A DNA stretch of 64,000 nucleotides from Nocardia sp. NRRL S-836 (GTDB taxonomy: Bacteria; Actinomycetota; Actinomycetes; Mycobacteriales; Pseudonocardiaceae). The position numbers and the translations under genes are program-made. Every line of letters starts with the position of its first letter. The stretch's first letter is position 1. Below the pieces are notes generated by a model. The model saw only the letters and a list, made by a program, of their open reading frames with translations. It was not told where the DNA came from and ran no database searches. Positions 53,154 through 62,451 of this stretch are shown here, in pieces. The stretch covers positions 89,189 to 153,188 of the forward strand of contig NZ_LGDY01000036.1 of assembly GCF_001279525.1 (NCBI RefSeq), given 5' to 3'.

Positions 53154-53552
53154 GTGACATCAGACGAGACGGCGTCCGCGGCCGACATGAAGACGAGTGA
53201 CCACGACGGTGTGCTCGTCGCGGTGATCAGCGGCGAACTCGACATGGTCACTGTGGATTCGGTCGGGAAGGCCCTGTTCGACCTGCTCGACGCCGGTCCG
53301 GGTGGCCTCGTGGTCGAGTTGGCCGTGGACTTCATGGGGTCGTCGGCGTTGTCGATGTTGCTGAAGCTGTCCGGGCACGCGCAGAGCTCGGGAGTGGGGT
53401 TCGCGATCGTCGCGGCGCAACCCGCGGCCGTGCGCCCGCTGATGGCCAGTGCGCTGGCGCAGGTGCTGCCGTTGGCCGAGTCGGTGGACGAAGCGGTGAA
53501 GTCGGTGCGGAAGCCGGGCGAACCGGCTGAGCAACCCGACCAGTCCTCGTGA
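53154..53552 (+). CDS. STAS-domain anti-sigma factor antagonist
   Basis: The 132-residue STAS protein has GVLVAVISGELDMVTVDSV, LVVELAVDFMGSSALSMLLKLS (phospho-Ser region) and FAIVAAQPAAVRPLM. GTG 53154 with GAGG 6 bases upstream is favoured; GTG 53130 is an in-frame alternative. It is a likely partner of RsbW-type kinases elsewhere, possibly those at 39.9-44.3 kb. Confidence 0.78.
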   Translation: MTSDETASAADMKTSDHDGVLVAVISGELDMVTVDSVGKALFDLLDAGPGGLVVELAVDFMGSSALSMLLKLSGHAQSSGVGFAIVAAQPAAVRPLMASALAQVLPLAESVDEAVKSVRKPGEPAEQPDQSS

Positions 53553-53651
53553 CAGGCGCGGCCTCGCCGCGGCGGTGACGCGGAACACCCACCGGCACGG
53601 CTGGTCGTAGCTGTCCACGACGGACAGTCCAGGTTCGAGGAGCCAGGCCCC

Positions 53652-55775
53652 TCAGGCCCGCTTCCTCGACCTCCGACGCGCCAGGAGCACGAGCACGATC
53701 AGCAGCACGAGCACACCCGCCGCCGAGAACCACCACAGCAGCCCCGACGACGAAGAGCGAGCGGCCTCCGGCGTCGTGGCGTCAGACCCGGTGGAGGCGA
53801 CGGCGTCCGCCAGCGCGACGTCGTTGCCGTCGCCGCCGCGGTAGGTCAGGCGGAGGCCGCCGACCGCGGCGCCCTCGGGCAGGCCGTCGAACGTGCCGCT
53901 GACCTGCTCGGTGCCCTGGTTGTCGATGAGCACACCGGGGCCACGCGCGGGGTCCGGTGTGAAGGTGCCCGCGAGCGTCACCGCGCCGGTGACCGTCATC
54001 CGGGTCGTGCTCAGGCGGGCGCCGGGCTGCTGGGTGTAGGCGCCGCGCACCGTCAGGCCGTCCGCGGACACCGTTCCCGTGTTGGTGAGCGCGCCCTCCA
54101 CCGTGCCGGTCAACGTCAGCGTTTCCGGACCGGTCGCCGTGGCGGCGGTCGTGGTGCCCGCGAACGTCGTCGCCGTCGTGGTGTGGACGGTCAGGACGCT
54201 GCCGGCCGTCACCGTGCTGCCCTGGGCGCCGGAGAGGTTGTTGACGGCCTGGTCGCCCGCCTTGGTGAGGTCCAGCACGGTTCCGGCGGCCGGCAGGTCG
54301 ACCGCGCTGCTCGCGGCGAGGGTGCCGCCGGTGACCGCGAGCGTGCCCGCCTTCACCGTGGTCCTGCCGGTGTAGGTGAGGTCGCCGGTCAGGGTGGTGG
54401 TGGCCGGGCCGGCCTGCGTCACCGCGCCCCTGCCGCTGATCCGGCCGAGCTCGACGCCCTTGGCGGCGTTCTGCAGCACCAGTTCGCCGTTGTCGACGAT
54501 CTTGCCGGTGCGCAGCAACGAGCTGTCGCCCTGCGGTGTGCCGTCGCCCAGCCGCAGCGACGCGCCCTCGCCGATCGTCGTGTCGCCGTCGTAGTTCTGC
54601 GGCGCGGTGAACGTCACCGCGTTGCCGCGCCGGGCCGCGACCACGACGTCGCCCCTGCCGACCTCGGCCATCGTGTCGTGGAACCGGCCGCCGGAGATGG
54701 GCGCGTCGAGGGTGACCGGGCCGTTGTAGTCGAACGTCAGCACGCTGCGGGTGCCGTTGCGCTCGGCGTGCATGTTGATGTACGCGGTGTTCTCGTTGCC
54801 CGGCAGGAAGAACCGGTTGTGCGTGCCGTCGCCCCACGTCACCGTGGCGCCCTCGATGTTGATCCCGCGCTTGTTGTCGCGGTGCGGCACGGTGGCGAAG
54901 TTGCGGGACGGGTCGCTGAGCGCCGGGTCGGTGTCGGAACCGTTGTCGGACCAGCTGTACACGCCGGACATCCGCACCACGCCGGAGCCCCAGGTGTGGA
55001 AGTTGATGTCGTTGCCGTAGAACTGCGAGTAGAGATCGGCGGCGTTGGAGACGACCTCGCCGTCCGGTGCGTTGTGGATGAACGAACCCTGGTTCACCAC
55101 CTTGCGCACGTTCGGCATCGAGGTCAGGTAGTGCAGGCTGCCGTAGTCCGCGCCGGTGCCGACGTAGAGCGTGCCCGAGAACGGGTGCGTGCCCGGCAGG
55201 TCGATGCCGGGCCAGGTGCCCCTGCGCTGCTTGACGAGCCCGGATCCGCTCAGGACGCCCAGGTTGACCCGCTCGCGCAGCGCCAGGTCCAGGGTGCCGT
55301 CGACCTGGTGGTTCAGCGTGTTCAGCGCCAGCTCGGGCGCCTTGGTGATGTGGCTGAGGACGCCGTCACCGCCGGATCCGGTGCCGTACTGCAGGGTCGC
55401 GCCGCGCTGCACGACGACGGCGGGCGGGTCGGGGTTCTCGATCCGGCTGACCGGGTGGTTGCCGCCCGTCGTCACGACCTTCTGCCGCCGGCGGTTCGCG
55501 GGCAGGGCGAAGTCGCTGTTCTTCGCCATCCCCAGGGTTCCCGTGCCGCCGACGGTGAAGGTGCCCTCGCCGGTGAGCGCGCCCGTGTAGGTGGTGACCC
55601 CGCCCGCGAGTCGAACGACGGCGTCCCCGGTCAGCGCACCGTTCTTGTTCGCGCGGACGTCCGCGGTGATGTCGCGGGAACCGGGCTGGGCGAGCGCGCC
55701 AGGCGAGCAGAGGGCGGCGAGCAGCACCACCGTCGCGGCCGTGGGGACGACACGACCGGCTTGCTGTGCGCGCAC
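53652..55775 (-). CDS. Surface-anchored beta-helix protein with autotransporter-type repeats
   Basis: 707 residues. The signal peptide is TAATVVLLAALCSPGALA. A long Gly/Thr/Asn-rich beta-helical body carries passenger-associated repeats such as LTGDLTYTGRTTVKAGTLAV and GPVTLDAPISGG. One C-terminal membrane helix (GLLWWFSAAGVLVLLIVLVLL) and the basic tail RRRSRKR complete it. There is no beta-barrel, so despite the repeats it is anchored in the cell membrane rather than autotransported. A LacI-type operator lies 16 bases upstream of the GTG start, tying it to the carbohydrate genes at 56-59 kb. It may bind a polymer or glycan. Confidence 0.72.
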   Translation of the reverse strand: MRAQQAGRVVPTAATVVLLAALCSPGALAQPGSRDITADVRANKNGALTGDAVVRLAGGVTTYTGALTGEGTFTVGGTGTLGMAKNSDFALPANRRRQKVVTTGGNHPVSRIENPDPPAVVVQRGATLQYGTGSGGDGVLSHITKAPELALNTLNHQVDGTLDLALRERVNLGVLSGSGLVKQRRGTWPGIDLPGTHPFSGTLYVGTGADYGSLHYLTSMPNVRKVVNQGSFIHNAPDGEVVSNAADLYSQFYGNDINFHTWGSGVVRMSGVYSWSDNGSDTDPALSDPSRNFATVPHRDNKRGINIEGATVTWGDGTHNRFFLPGNENTAYINMHAERNGTRSVLTFDYNGPVTLDAPISGGRFHDTMAEVGRGDVVVAARRGNAVTFTAPQNYDGDTTIGEGASLRLGDGTPQGDSSLLRTGKIVDNGELVLQNAAKGVELGRISGRGAVTQAGPATTTLTGDLTYTGRTTVKAGTLAVTGGTLAASSAVDLPAAGTVLDLTKAGDQAVNNLSGAQGSTVTAGSVLTVHTTTATTFAGTTTAATATGPETLTLTGTVEGALTNTGTVSADGLTVRGAYTQQPGARLSTTRMTVTGAVTLAGTFTPDPARGPGVLIDNQGTEQVSGTFDGLPEGAAVGGLRLTYRGGDGNDVALADAVASTGSDATTPEAARSSSSGLLWWFSAAGVLVLLIVLVLLARRRSRKRA

Positions 55776-55791
55776 GCGTTCGGCTCCATGA

Positions 55792-55805
55792 TGTTAGCGT
55801 TCACA
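55792..55805. promoter_or_regulatory. LacI-type operator-like site 1
   Basis: TGTTAGCGTTCACA is an imperfect version of the palindrome at 57071. It lies 16 bases upstream of the minus-strand start of the surface beta-helix gene, a position suited to repression. Confidence 0.5.
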
Positions 55806-55987
55806 TTCGGTGCGCGGACAGTGTTCTTCCCTGCTGCCGCGGTGTCAAGCGGATGCCGACCGTCCTTTCAGGCCAGATCAGGCCCGGTGACGACTCCGGC
55901 GCCGAGGAACGCGACCACCAGGATGCGAGCGCGCTTGCGCATGCGGCGGGCAGGGCATGGACATGGCTCCTGGCTCGAACGGACGGG

Positions 55988-56864
55988 TCAGCCGACCCGG
56001 ATGATCTGCCACCGCTGGCTGGTCGCGCCGGTGTCCGCGGTCTGGACGAGCCGCCCGCCCGCTGCCGTGGACGAACCGGACACGGCGAGGACCTTGCCGC
56101 TGTGCACGTTGCGCAGCACGGTATAGCCACCGCCCGCGTCGACCAGCTGCCAGCGCTGCTCCGCGCGGTCGCCATCGGCCCACTGCACCACGGCCGCGCC
56201 GTCCTGGGTCGAGGAGTCGAGGACGGCGAGCAGCTTGCCGCTGCGCTGGTTCGCGATCTCGATCGCGCCCCCGCCGACTGCGGCGATCTTCCAGTTCTGG
56301 TTGGTGGCACCGCCGTAGGGCCGGTCGGAGAGCGTGTAGCGGGCGCCGTCGCACTCCGAGCCGGACTCCCACGCCCACGGCGCTTGCCCGGCGGTGACGG
56401 TGTAGGTGCCGGAGCAGCCGAGCGAGGTGACCGTCTTCGCGGCCATGGCCGCGCGCTTGTCGTTCACGTACAGCGCGCGCAGCTTGGTCGAGCGGCTGAG
56501 CGGGGCCTTCCAGATGTTCCCGCTGTGCTGTGACCACCCGGTCACCCGCACACCGGCGTCCAGCACGGGCGTCTCACCGGGCTGCGCCGAATAGACCACC
56601 CGGTGGCCGTTCGTGCCGGAGTCGGCCGGGGTGAACGCGATCGTGCTCGCGACCGGGTAGGTGCCGCCGCGCAGGTACACGCGGATGTCGCCGGTCATGC
56701 CGGAGTTGACCGTGCGCACGACGTCGCGTGCGCGCTGCACCGTGCGGAACGGCGCGGTGATCGTCCCGGCGTTGGAGTCGTTGCCAGACGGTGAGACCGT
56801 AGTACGTCGCCTGGACAGCGGCCGCGGCCGGTTGCGCCGCGACGGCGGGGGAGAGGGCGAGCAC
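55988..56864 (-). pseudogene. Secreted right-handed beta-helix/ricin-B lectin protein, frameshifted
   Basis: A GTG start at 56864 (GAGG 6 bases upstream) opens a signal-peptide-like sequence (LALSPAVAAQPAAAAVQATYY). The frame is lost at about 56798. Skipping one base there continues directly into VSPSGNDSNAGTITAPFRTV, the usual start of secreted polysaccharide-active beta-helix proteins. The helix core is short and passes after about 130 residues into two ricin-type lectin repeats (NQNWKIAAVGGG, EQRWQLVDAGGG, SQRWQI). The catalytic part appears shortened as well as frameshifted. A sequencing error could explain the single base but not the short core. Confidence 0.6.
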
Positions 56865-57070
56865 GTCGATCCTCGTTGATCGGGCAACGGGTGGCTGCTG
56901 CCGAGGAAAGATAGGAGGTATGACGTACGTCGTCAACGGTTCAGATGTCGCCCGTAGCAGCGGCGGGGGTGAAGCGTTCGTCCGCTGACGGCTGCTGTCC
57001 ACTGTGGAGCATAGTGTTCTCGCAGGTCGGCCGATCGTCGCGGTACGGCTAAGGCCGGGCCCGAGGTAGC

Positions 57071-57084
57071 TGTTAGCGCTAACA
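57071..57084. promoter_or_regulatory. LacI-type operator, perfect palindrome
   Basis: TGTTAGCGCTAACA is a perfect 14-base palindrome of the CG-centred type bound by LacI-family repressors of sugar genes. It lies in the divergent region between the beta-helix/lectin pseudogene (minus) and the GH43 gene (plus). Confidence 0.65.
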
Positions 57085-57204
57085 GAAACATTACGATTCA
57101 CGCTGTCGGCGCAGAGGGTTGCCATGTGCGTAGTCGGGTAATGGGCAGCAACAGGCCATTCGACGCTGTTTCGAAACAAGGTCTTGGCGTGCCCGTTATG
57201 GCGA

Positions 57205-57218
57205 TGTTAGCGTTAACT
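57205..57218. promoter_or_regulatory. LacI-type operator-like site 3
   Basis: TGTTAGCGTTAACT differs from the perfect palindrome at two positions. It lies about 190 bases upstream of the GH43 start and 120 bases from the perfect site, so the two could cooperate. Confidence 0.5.
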
Positions 57219-57391
57219 CCCCGCGGCTCGGGTCGACAGACCCCGCTGCTGCGCGATGCGGCAGCCGCATGTACGTCCCGCACGAGGGCGCTCCGTCGGG
57301 CACTTCGACTTCTGATCCACAAAGGACCTCAAGCGCACTGCGCAGATCGGGAGGGATCACCATCGACACCGCACGCTTTGGTCGGATAAAT

Positions 57392-58756
57392 GTGGCGGCA
57401 CGGCGGACCCGCAGGACGGTGAGTCGTCGTCGCGTCCTGCGCGGTCTCACGGCCGTCGGCGCGCTCGTGGGCGCGATGGTCGGCGGCGTGCCGTCGGCCG
57501 GGGCGGTGAACCCGATCATCCCCGACCGGTTCGTCGCGGACCCGTCCGCGCACGTGTTCAACGGGCGGGTGCACCTCTACCTCACCGACGACGAGACCAA
57601 CAGCGGCACCTACTGGGACTCGAAGTCCTGGCGGTCCTACTCGTCGGCGAACCTGGTCGACTGGACCGACCACGGCGACGTCTTCTCGATCTCCGGCTTC
57701 TCCTGGGCCCGCCAGTACGCCTGGGCGCCCGGCGCGGCCGAACGCGGCGGCCGCTTCTACCTCTACCTCCCGGTCGACCGCACCAAGATCGGCGTCGCGG
57801 TCGCGTCGTCGCCGGTCGGACCGTTCACCGACGCGCGCGGCAGCGCACTCGTGGACCGCGCGCGGGACGCCAACACCGGCGAGGAGCCCATCGACCCGAT
57901 GATCTTCACCGACGACGACGGCTCGTCCTACCTGTACTTCGGCACGCGCACGCCGAAGGTGGTCAAGCTGGGCGCGGACATGGTCTCCACGAGCGGGGCG
58001 ATCGCCGACGTCGGCCTCACCGGCGCGACGAAGTACGGCGAGGCACCGCACCTGCACAAGATCGGCAGCACCTACTACTTCTCGTACTCGACCGGCTGGC
58101 CCGGCCAGATCCACTACGCCACCGGCACGTCACCGCTGGGCCCGTTCACCTACCGCGGCGTCCTGCTGGACTACACGAACATCAGCACCAACCACCACTC
58201 GCTCTTCCAGTACCAGGGCCAGTGGTACGTCGCCTACCACCGCAACGCCCGCGAGGGCGGTGGCAGCCTCAAGCGGTCGGTCGCGATGGACCGGGTCGTC
58301 CACAACGCCGACGGCACGATCACCACGGTGAAGCAGACCGTCGGCGGTGTCGGCCCGTTCGCCACGTTCACCGCGCAGCACAGCGGTCTGCGCCTCGACG
58401 CCTCGGGCACGGACGTCCGCCAGGCGGCCGCGTCGAGCTCGGAGTCGCAGCACTGGCAGCTCCGCGCGAAGCCCGGCGGCTACGTCGAGGTCCTCAACCG
58501 CGCCACCGGCTCGTGCCTGGACGTGAGCGGCAGCTCCACCGCCAACGGGGCCAACGTGCTGCAGTGGCAGTGCACCGGCGCGCAGAACCAGCAGTGGACC
58601 GTGCGCACCGTCGACACGACCACGGTCTCGCTGGTCAACCGCGTGAGCGGCAAGTGCCTCGACGTCCCGTCGTCGAACACCGCTGCCGGAACCCGGCTCA
58701 TCCAGTGGACCTGCAGCGGCGGCGCGAACCAGCGCTGGACCCGGGCCGCCGCCTGA
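57392..58756 (+). CDS. Secreted GH43-type glycosidase with C-terminal ricin-B (CBM13-like) lectin domain
   Basis: About 454 residues. A Tat-like signal (VSRRRVLRGLTAVGALVGA, cleavage after AGA) is followed by a five-bladed GH43 domain: DRFVADPSAH (general base Asp), EEPIDPMIF (pKa-modulating Asp), KYGEAPHLHK (general acid Glu) and YYFSYSTG. The last 130 residues are ricin-type repeats (SCLDVSGSSTANGANVLQWQC, QNQQWTV, NQRWT). GH43 enzymes cleave arabinans or xylans, and the lectin tail targets the polymer. GTG 57392 is a tentative start; GTG 57419 also gives the twin-Arg signal. Two LacI-type sites lie upstream. Confidence 0.8.
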   Translation: MAARRTRRTVSRRRVLRGLTAVGALVGAMVGGVPSAGAVNPIIPDRFVADPSAHVFNGRVHLYLTDDETNSGTYWDSKSWRSYSSANLVDWTDHGDVFSISGFSWARQYAWAPGAAERGGRFYLYLPVDRTKIGVAVASSPVGPFTDARGSALVDRARDANTGEEPIDPMIFTDDDGSSYLYFGTRTPKVVKLGADMVSTSGAIADVGLTGATKYGEAPHLHKIGSTYYFSYSTGWPGQIHYATGTSPLGPFTYRGVLLDYTNISTNHHSLFQYQGQWYVAYHRNAREGGGSLKRSVAMDRVVHNADGTITTVKQTVGGVGPFATFTAQHSGLRLDASGTDVRQAAASSSESQHWQLRAKPGGYVEVLNRATGSCLDVSGSSTANGANVLQWQCTGAQNQQWTVRTVDTTTVSLVNRVSGKCLDVPSSNTAAGTRLIQWTCSGGANQRWTRAAA

Positions 58757-58779
58757 CGATCCGGACGAAGCGCGGACCC

Positions 58780-59118
58780 GTGGACCTCACCGGAAGACAG
58801 CTCGGCCGGCTCGCCGCGATCGGCACCGGAACGCTCGTGCTGCCCGGCCTGCTGCCACCGCTCGCCGCGACGGCCGTGCCCCCGGCGGGGACGTGGGGCG
58901 ACCAGGGCGACGGCACCTACGTCAACCCGGTCGTCCCCGCCGACCTCAGCGACTGGGACTGCATCCGGGTCGGCACCGACTACTACGGCATCACCAGCAC
59001 GTTCGGCTACTCGCCCGGCATGGCCGTGCCGGGCGCGTCCACGGCGGACGGCGTGGTGCTGGAGCAGTGGGACCACGACGGTGGCGCGCACCAGCAGTGG
59101 CGGTTGATCCCGTCCTGA
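58780..59118 (+). pseudogene. Collapsed GH43 enzyme: N terminus fused to ricin-lectin end
   Basis: The open frame has 112 residues. A signal peptide (GRLAAIGTGTLVLPGLLPPLAATA) leads into GDGTYVNPVVPADLSDWDC and VGTDYYGITSTFGYSPGMAV, the first strands of a GH43 beta-xylosidase-type enzyme that normally has 500 or more residues. It then jumps in frame to VVLEQWDHDGGAHQQWRLIPS, the last ricin-lectin repeat. The catalytic domain is gone. An internal deletion by recombination is inferred. It could still express a tiny secreted protein, but no enzyme activity is expected. Confidence 0.6.
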
Positions 59119-59226
59119 CCGGGGTGGGCACCACGGGTGCTCGACGTCCAGCCCGCCACCCTGGTGCGGTCGGTGTCGTGGCTCGGCACTGATCTGCGCG
59201 GGGTGGCGGCCGGGCGTGACCTGGGC

Positions 59227-60078
59227 TCAGCGCACCTGCTCGGCCTTGAACTGCATCCGCGGCGTCGCGTAGAACTCCTGGGCCTGCACCAGCCGCAGCT
59301 CGCGCTCACCGGAGCGGTAGGTCAGGTCGATCAGGTCGAAGACGCTCGACGCGGTGCGCTCCAGCGCCAGCGCCGCGTCCCCGGTCTGGACGTAGTGGGC
59401 GGTGAACAGCGCGGCCGTGACGTCGCCGGACCCGTTCGCCTTGAACGGCAGGTGCGGGGTGCTCACGAGCCACGCCCCGGCGGGGTCCACGACGAGCATC
59501 TCGATCGTGCCCTCCTCCCGGTCGGGCCGCTCGACGCTCGTGACCAGCACGGTCGACGGGCCCATCGCGCGGGCGAGGTCGGCCGAGGCCAGCGTCTCCT
59601 CGACGCTCGCCGGCTCGGTGCCGGTGAGGAAGCCCAGCTCGAACTGGTTCGGGGTGATGATGTCGGCCACCGGCACGACCCGGTCGCGCAGCAGCACGGG
59701 GATCTCGGGCGCGACGAAGCACCCGGACTTGGCGTTGCCCATCACCGGGTCGCACGCGTAGAGCGCCGCCGGGTTCGCGGCCTTCACCCTGCGCACCGCG
59801 TCGATGATCACGTCGGCGATGCCCGTGCCGCCCTGGTAGCCGGACAGCACGGCGTCGACCTGCCCGAACACCCCGCGTTCCTCCACCCCGAGCAGGATCT
59901 CGGCCACGTCCGAGGGCGGCAGGAGCGGGCCGCGCCACGCGCCGTAGCCGGTGTGGTTGGAGAAGTTCACCGTGGGGATCGGGACGACCTCGACCCCGAG
60001 GCGCTGCAGCGGGAACACGGCGGCGGAGTTGCCGACGTGGCCGTGGGCGACGACCGACTGGATGGACAGAACCTTCAT
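59227..60078 (-). CDS. pdxY: Pyridoxal kinase
   Basis: The 283-residue ribokinase-like enzyme has LSIQSVVAHGHVGNSAA at the start, NFSNHTGYG, GYQGG, CDPVMGNAKSG, ITPNQFELGFLTG, and the catalytic GSGDVTAALF loop near residue 215. These are the PdxK/PdxY family signatures. It phosphorylates pyridoxal in the PLP salvage pathway. The window contains two PLP decarboxylases, but it is probably a housekeeping gene and not linked to them. Confidence 0.9.
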   Translation of the reverse strand: MKVLSIQSVVAHGHVGNSAAVFPLQRLGVEVVPIPTVNFSNHTGYGAWRGPLLPPSDVAEILLGVEERGVFGQVDAVLSGYQGGTGIADVIIDAVRRVKAANPAALYACDPVMGNAKSGCFVAPEIPVLLRDRVVPVADIITPNQFELGFLTGTEPASVEETLASADLARAMGPSTVLVTSVERPDREEGTIEMLVVDPAGAWLVSTPHLPFKANGSGDVTAALFTAHYVQTGDAALALERTASSVFDLIDLTYRSGERELRLVQAQEFYATPRMQFKAEQVR

Positions 60079-60344
60079 CCGTCCAGCCTAGAACGGACAC
60101 CTGACCATCGCCGCACCTCAGCCCGGCCGAGGCGGTGTCGCACGCGAGATCTTGGTCTCGTGCGACCGCTGCGGGTCAGTCAGGACACCGCGGGCCTGGT
60201 GTTGCGCGCAGGCCTGGCAAGGTGGTGTGGGAGCCTTTCGTGGGCTGCCTGACGAGCGGGTCAGTAGCCTCCCAAGACAAGGAGCGCAGCAGCGCAAGCG
60301 CGGGTTGCGTGCCGCGGGTCGTCCTCTAGCGATGGTGAGAATCG

Positions 60345-60734
60345 TTGACTGTGCATGACATTCACGCGTTGATCGGTGAGATCTACACGGGGATCGTGCT
60401 GACCGAACGTGCGGCAGAGGAAGCGATACCGATCATGTGGAAGGCCGTCGACCACCACGTCGTGGCCGACGGTGTGCAGCTCGGTGAGTTCCGGAGTGCG
60501 GGGCACGCCAGGTTCGCGGCGTGGAGCGCACCGATCTTCGCCGTGCGGCGGACGACCACCGATCGGATGATCTTGCGCAAGATCAAGGAGGTCATCGGCG
60601 ACCGCGATCTGAGCAGGTACGGCGAACCGGGCCTGCTCGACGGCGACCCGGACGAGCTGGCGGTGACGCTGGCGGCCGAGACCGTCATCAACCTGGCTGC
60701 CGCCTACGACCACGGATCAGCGAGGCCGGAGTGA
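60345..60734 (+). CDS. Hypothetical protein
   Basis: The 129-residue soluble protein (TVHDIHALIGEIYTGIVLTERAAEEAIPIMW, FRSAGHARFAAW, TDRMILRKIKEVIGD) belongs to no family I recognise. Codon bias is typical of the neighbourhood. The start is TTG 60345 or GTG 60351, with GGTGAG upstream of both. Confidence 0.5.
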   Translation: MTVHDIHALIGEIYTGIVLTERAAEEAIPIMWKAVDHHVVADGVQLGEFRSAGHARFAAWSAPIFAVRRTTTDRMILRKIKEVIGDRDLSRYGEPGLLDGDPDELAVTLAAETVINLAAAYDHGSARPE

Positions 60735-60941
60735 CGAGGAACGGCACGGTGGTCTAGCGACCAGGTTGCCGGTTCCGCAACCGCACCGGATTCCCCGCGC
60801 ACGTGGAACCACACCGTAACCACTTGGAATATTTCGGTAACGCTACGCTACGCGACCGGTTCGACCCGTCGGGTGTCCCACGGGCGGGAGCCGGAGAGGT
60901 GACCCGGCGTTCCGGGTCGGTGTCGCGAGCGGGAGCCGGTG

Positions 60942-62336
60942 GTGAACGAGAACTCGGTCTTGCACGAGCGCTCGACGTTGGTGGGCGAGGACCCGGCGGT
61001 CGCGCGGGAGCCGGTGTCGACCCGGTGGCGCGGGTGGGCCGGGAGGGTGTTGCCGGAAGCGCCGCCGAGCCCGTGGCCGCGACGTCGGCTGGCGGTGGGC
61101 TACGTCGTGGCCTTCTCGGTCGCAACGGCCTTCCAGCTGCTCATCCCCGCCGGGCGGAGCCACTGGACGCACCTGTGGGCGGAAGACGGCGGGGTCTTCC
61201 TGTTCGACGGCGTCCACTACGACTTCCTGACCGCCATCACCAATCCTTACGGCGGTTACCTGCACACGTTGCCCCGGCTGATCGCCGAACCGGTGGTCAC
61301 GCTGCTGCCGCCGGAGCTGGTCGCGCCGGTGTTCGCCGTGGTCTCGGCCGCGGTGCGGGCGCTGATCGCGCTGCTGGTCCATGCCGCCTCCCGCGCGTAC
61401 CTGCGCTCGTCGCCGGTGCGGTTCGCGCACGCCGCGCTGGTGGTCGTGCTGCCGGTGGGCCTGTCGGAGCCGCTGGACAACCTCACCAACCTGCACTGGT
61501 TCATGCTCTACGGCGTGTTCTGGGCACTGCTGTGGCGGTCCGCGCCGCGCGTGCCGGTGGCCGTCCTCGTGGTGCTGGCCGCGCTGACGAGCCCGATGGT
61601 GTTCCTGCTGGTGCCGATCGCGCTCGTGCGGCTGCTGCTGCCCGGGGCCAGGTCGGTGGCCGCGGCCTTCCTCGCCGCCTCGGCGCTGCAGGCCGTGGCC
61701 ATGTCGCGGACCGAGCGGCTGGCCTACTCGGACGACCACTACGAGCCGATGCAGGTGGTGCTGGCGGCACTGCTGAGGGTGCCGCTGGCCGGGTTCACGG
61801 GGTCCGAGCAGGTGCAGCACTACTACCCGGCGCACGGCCACCTGCCGCTGCTGGTGGCGTTGCTGCTGGCGGGCCTGCCGATCCTGGCCGCGCTGCGGTG
61901 GGGCACGCTCGCGGTCCGGCTGGTGGTGCTCGTGAGCCTGGGCCTCGGCGCGGTGGTGATCACCGCGTCGCTGGCCACGAACTGGATCAACGTGCTGGCG
62001 GTGAGCCAGCCGGGCGTGGTGCTGGTCGCCCAGCGCTACAGCGTGATTCCGTGCCTGTTCATGTTCAGCGCGGTCGCCTTGGGGCTGGACCTGGTGCCGC
62101 GGCGGCCGTGGGGGCGCGCGGTGCGGCGGGGTTGGCGGGTGGTGATCGCGCTCGTCCTGGTCGTCGGCGTCGTGCAGCACACCCGCACCGGCGCCGGGGT
62201 GCTCACGGGCGTCACCTGGGAGCAGGCCATCGCGGACACCCGCGCGCAGTGCGCCGCCGGGCAGGTGTTCGGCCGACTGGTGTACGACCCAGCGGGCTGG
62301 ACCGCGGACGTGCCCTGCGACTACCTGGCCCGCTGA
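60942..62336 (+). CDS. Multi-pass membrane protein, possible glycosyltransferase-like
   Basis: About 464 residues with 9-11 hydrophobic helices. A conserved-looking acidic loop after the first helix (HLWAEDGGVFLFDGVHYDFL) recalls the Asp/Glu loop of GT-C membrane glycosyltransferases, and LDNLTNLHWFMLYGVFWALL is a second recognisable segment of this actinobacterial family. The C-terminal 50 residues are extracytoplasmic with two Cys. Tandem GTGs at 60939/60942 lie after GGGAG. The donor and function are unknown. Confidence 0.65.
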   Translation: MNENSVLHERSTLVGEDPAVAREPVSTRWRGWAGRVLPEAPPSPWPRRRLAVGYVVAFSVATAFQLLIPAGRSHWTHLWAEDGGVFLFDGVHYDFLTAITNPYGGYLHTLPRLIAEPVVTLLPPELVAPVFAVVSAAVRALIALLVHAASRAYLRSSPVRFAHAALVVVLPVGLSEPLDNLTNLHWFMLYGVFWALLWRSAPRVPVAVLVVLAALTSPMVFLLVPIALVRLLLPGARSVAAAFLAASALQAVAMSRTERLAYSDDHYEPMQVVLAALLRVPLAGFTGSEQVQHYYPAHGHLPLLVALLLAGLPILAALRWGTLAVRLVVLVSLGLGAVVITASLATNWINVLAVSQPGVVLVAQRYSVIPCLFMFSAVALGLDLVPRRPWGRAVRRGWRVVIALVLVVGVVQHTRTGAGVLTGVTWEQAIADTRAQCAAGQVFGRLVYDPAGWTADVPCDYLAR

Positions 62337-62451
62337 GCACACCTGACCCATCGGGCACCCGGAGTGCGGTGCGTTCGTGCTCGTGTCCCCGGTCACGCCC
62401 GCGGCGGCGTTGCCCGGAACCGCTGTTCGTCGGCCTCATTGAGGCGGGGGA

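Noticed and set aside
53607..53625. Short inverted repeat CTGTCC/GGACAG between convergent genes as a terminator
   Set aside because: Only six base pairs without a T-tract; too weak to call.
54183..56126. 647-codon plus-strand frame opposite the beta-helix proteins
   Set aside because: Val/Arg/Ala-rich shadow of repetitive antisense coding; no signal or domain.
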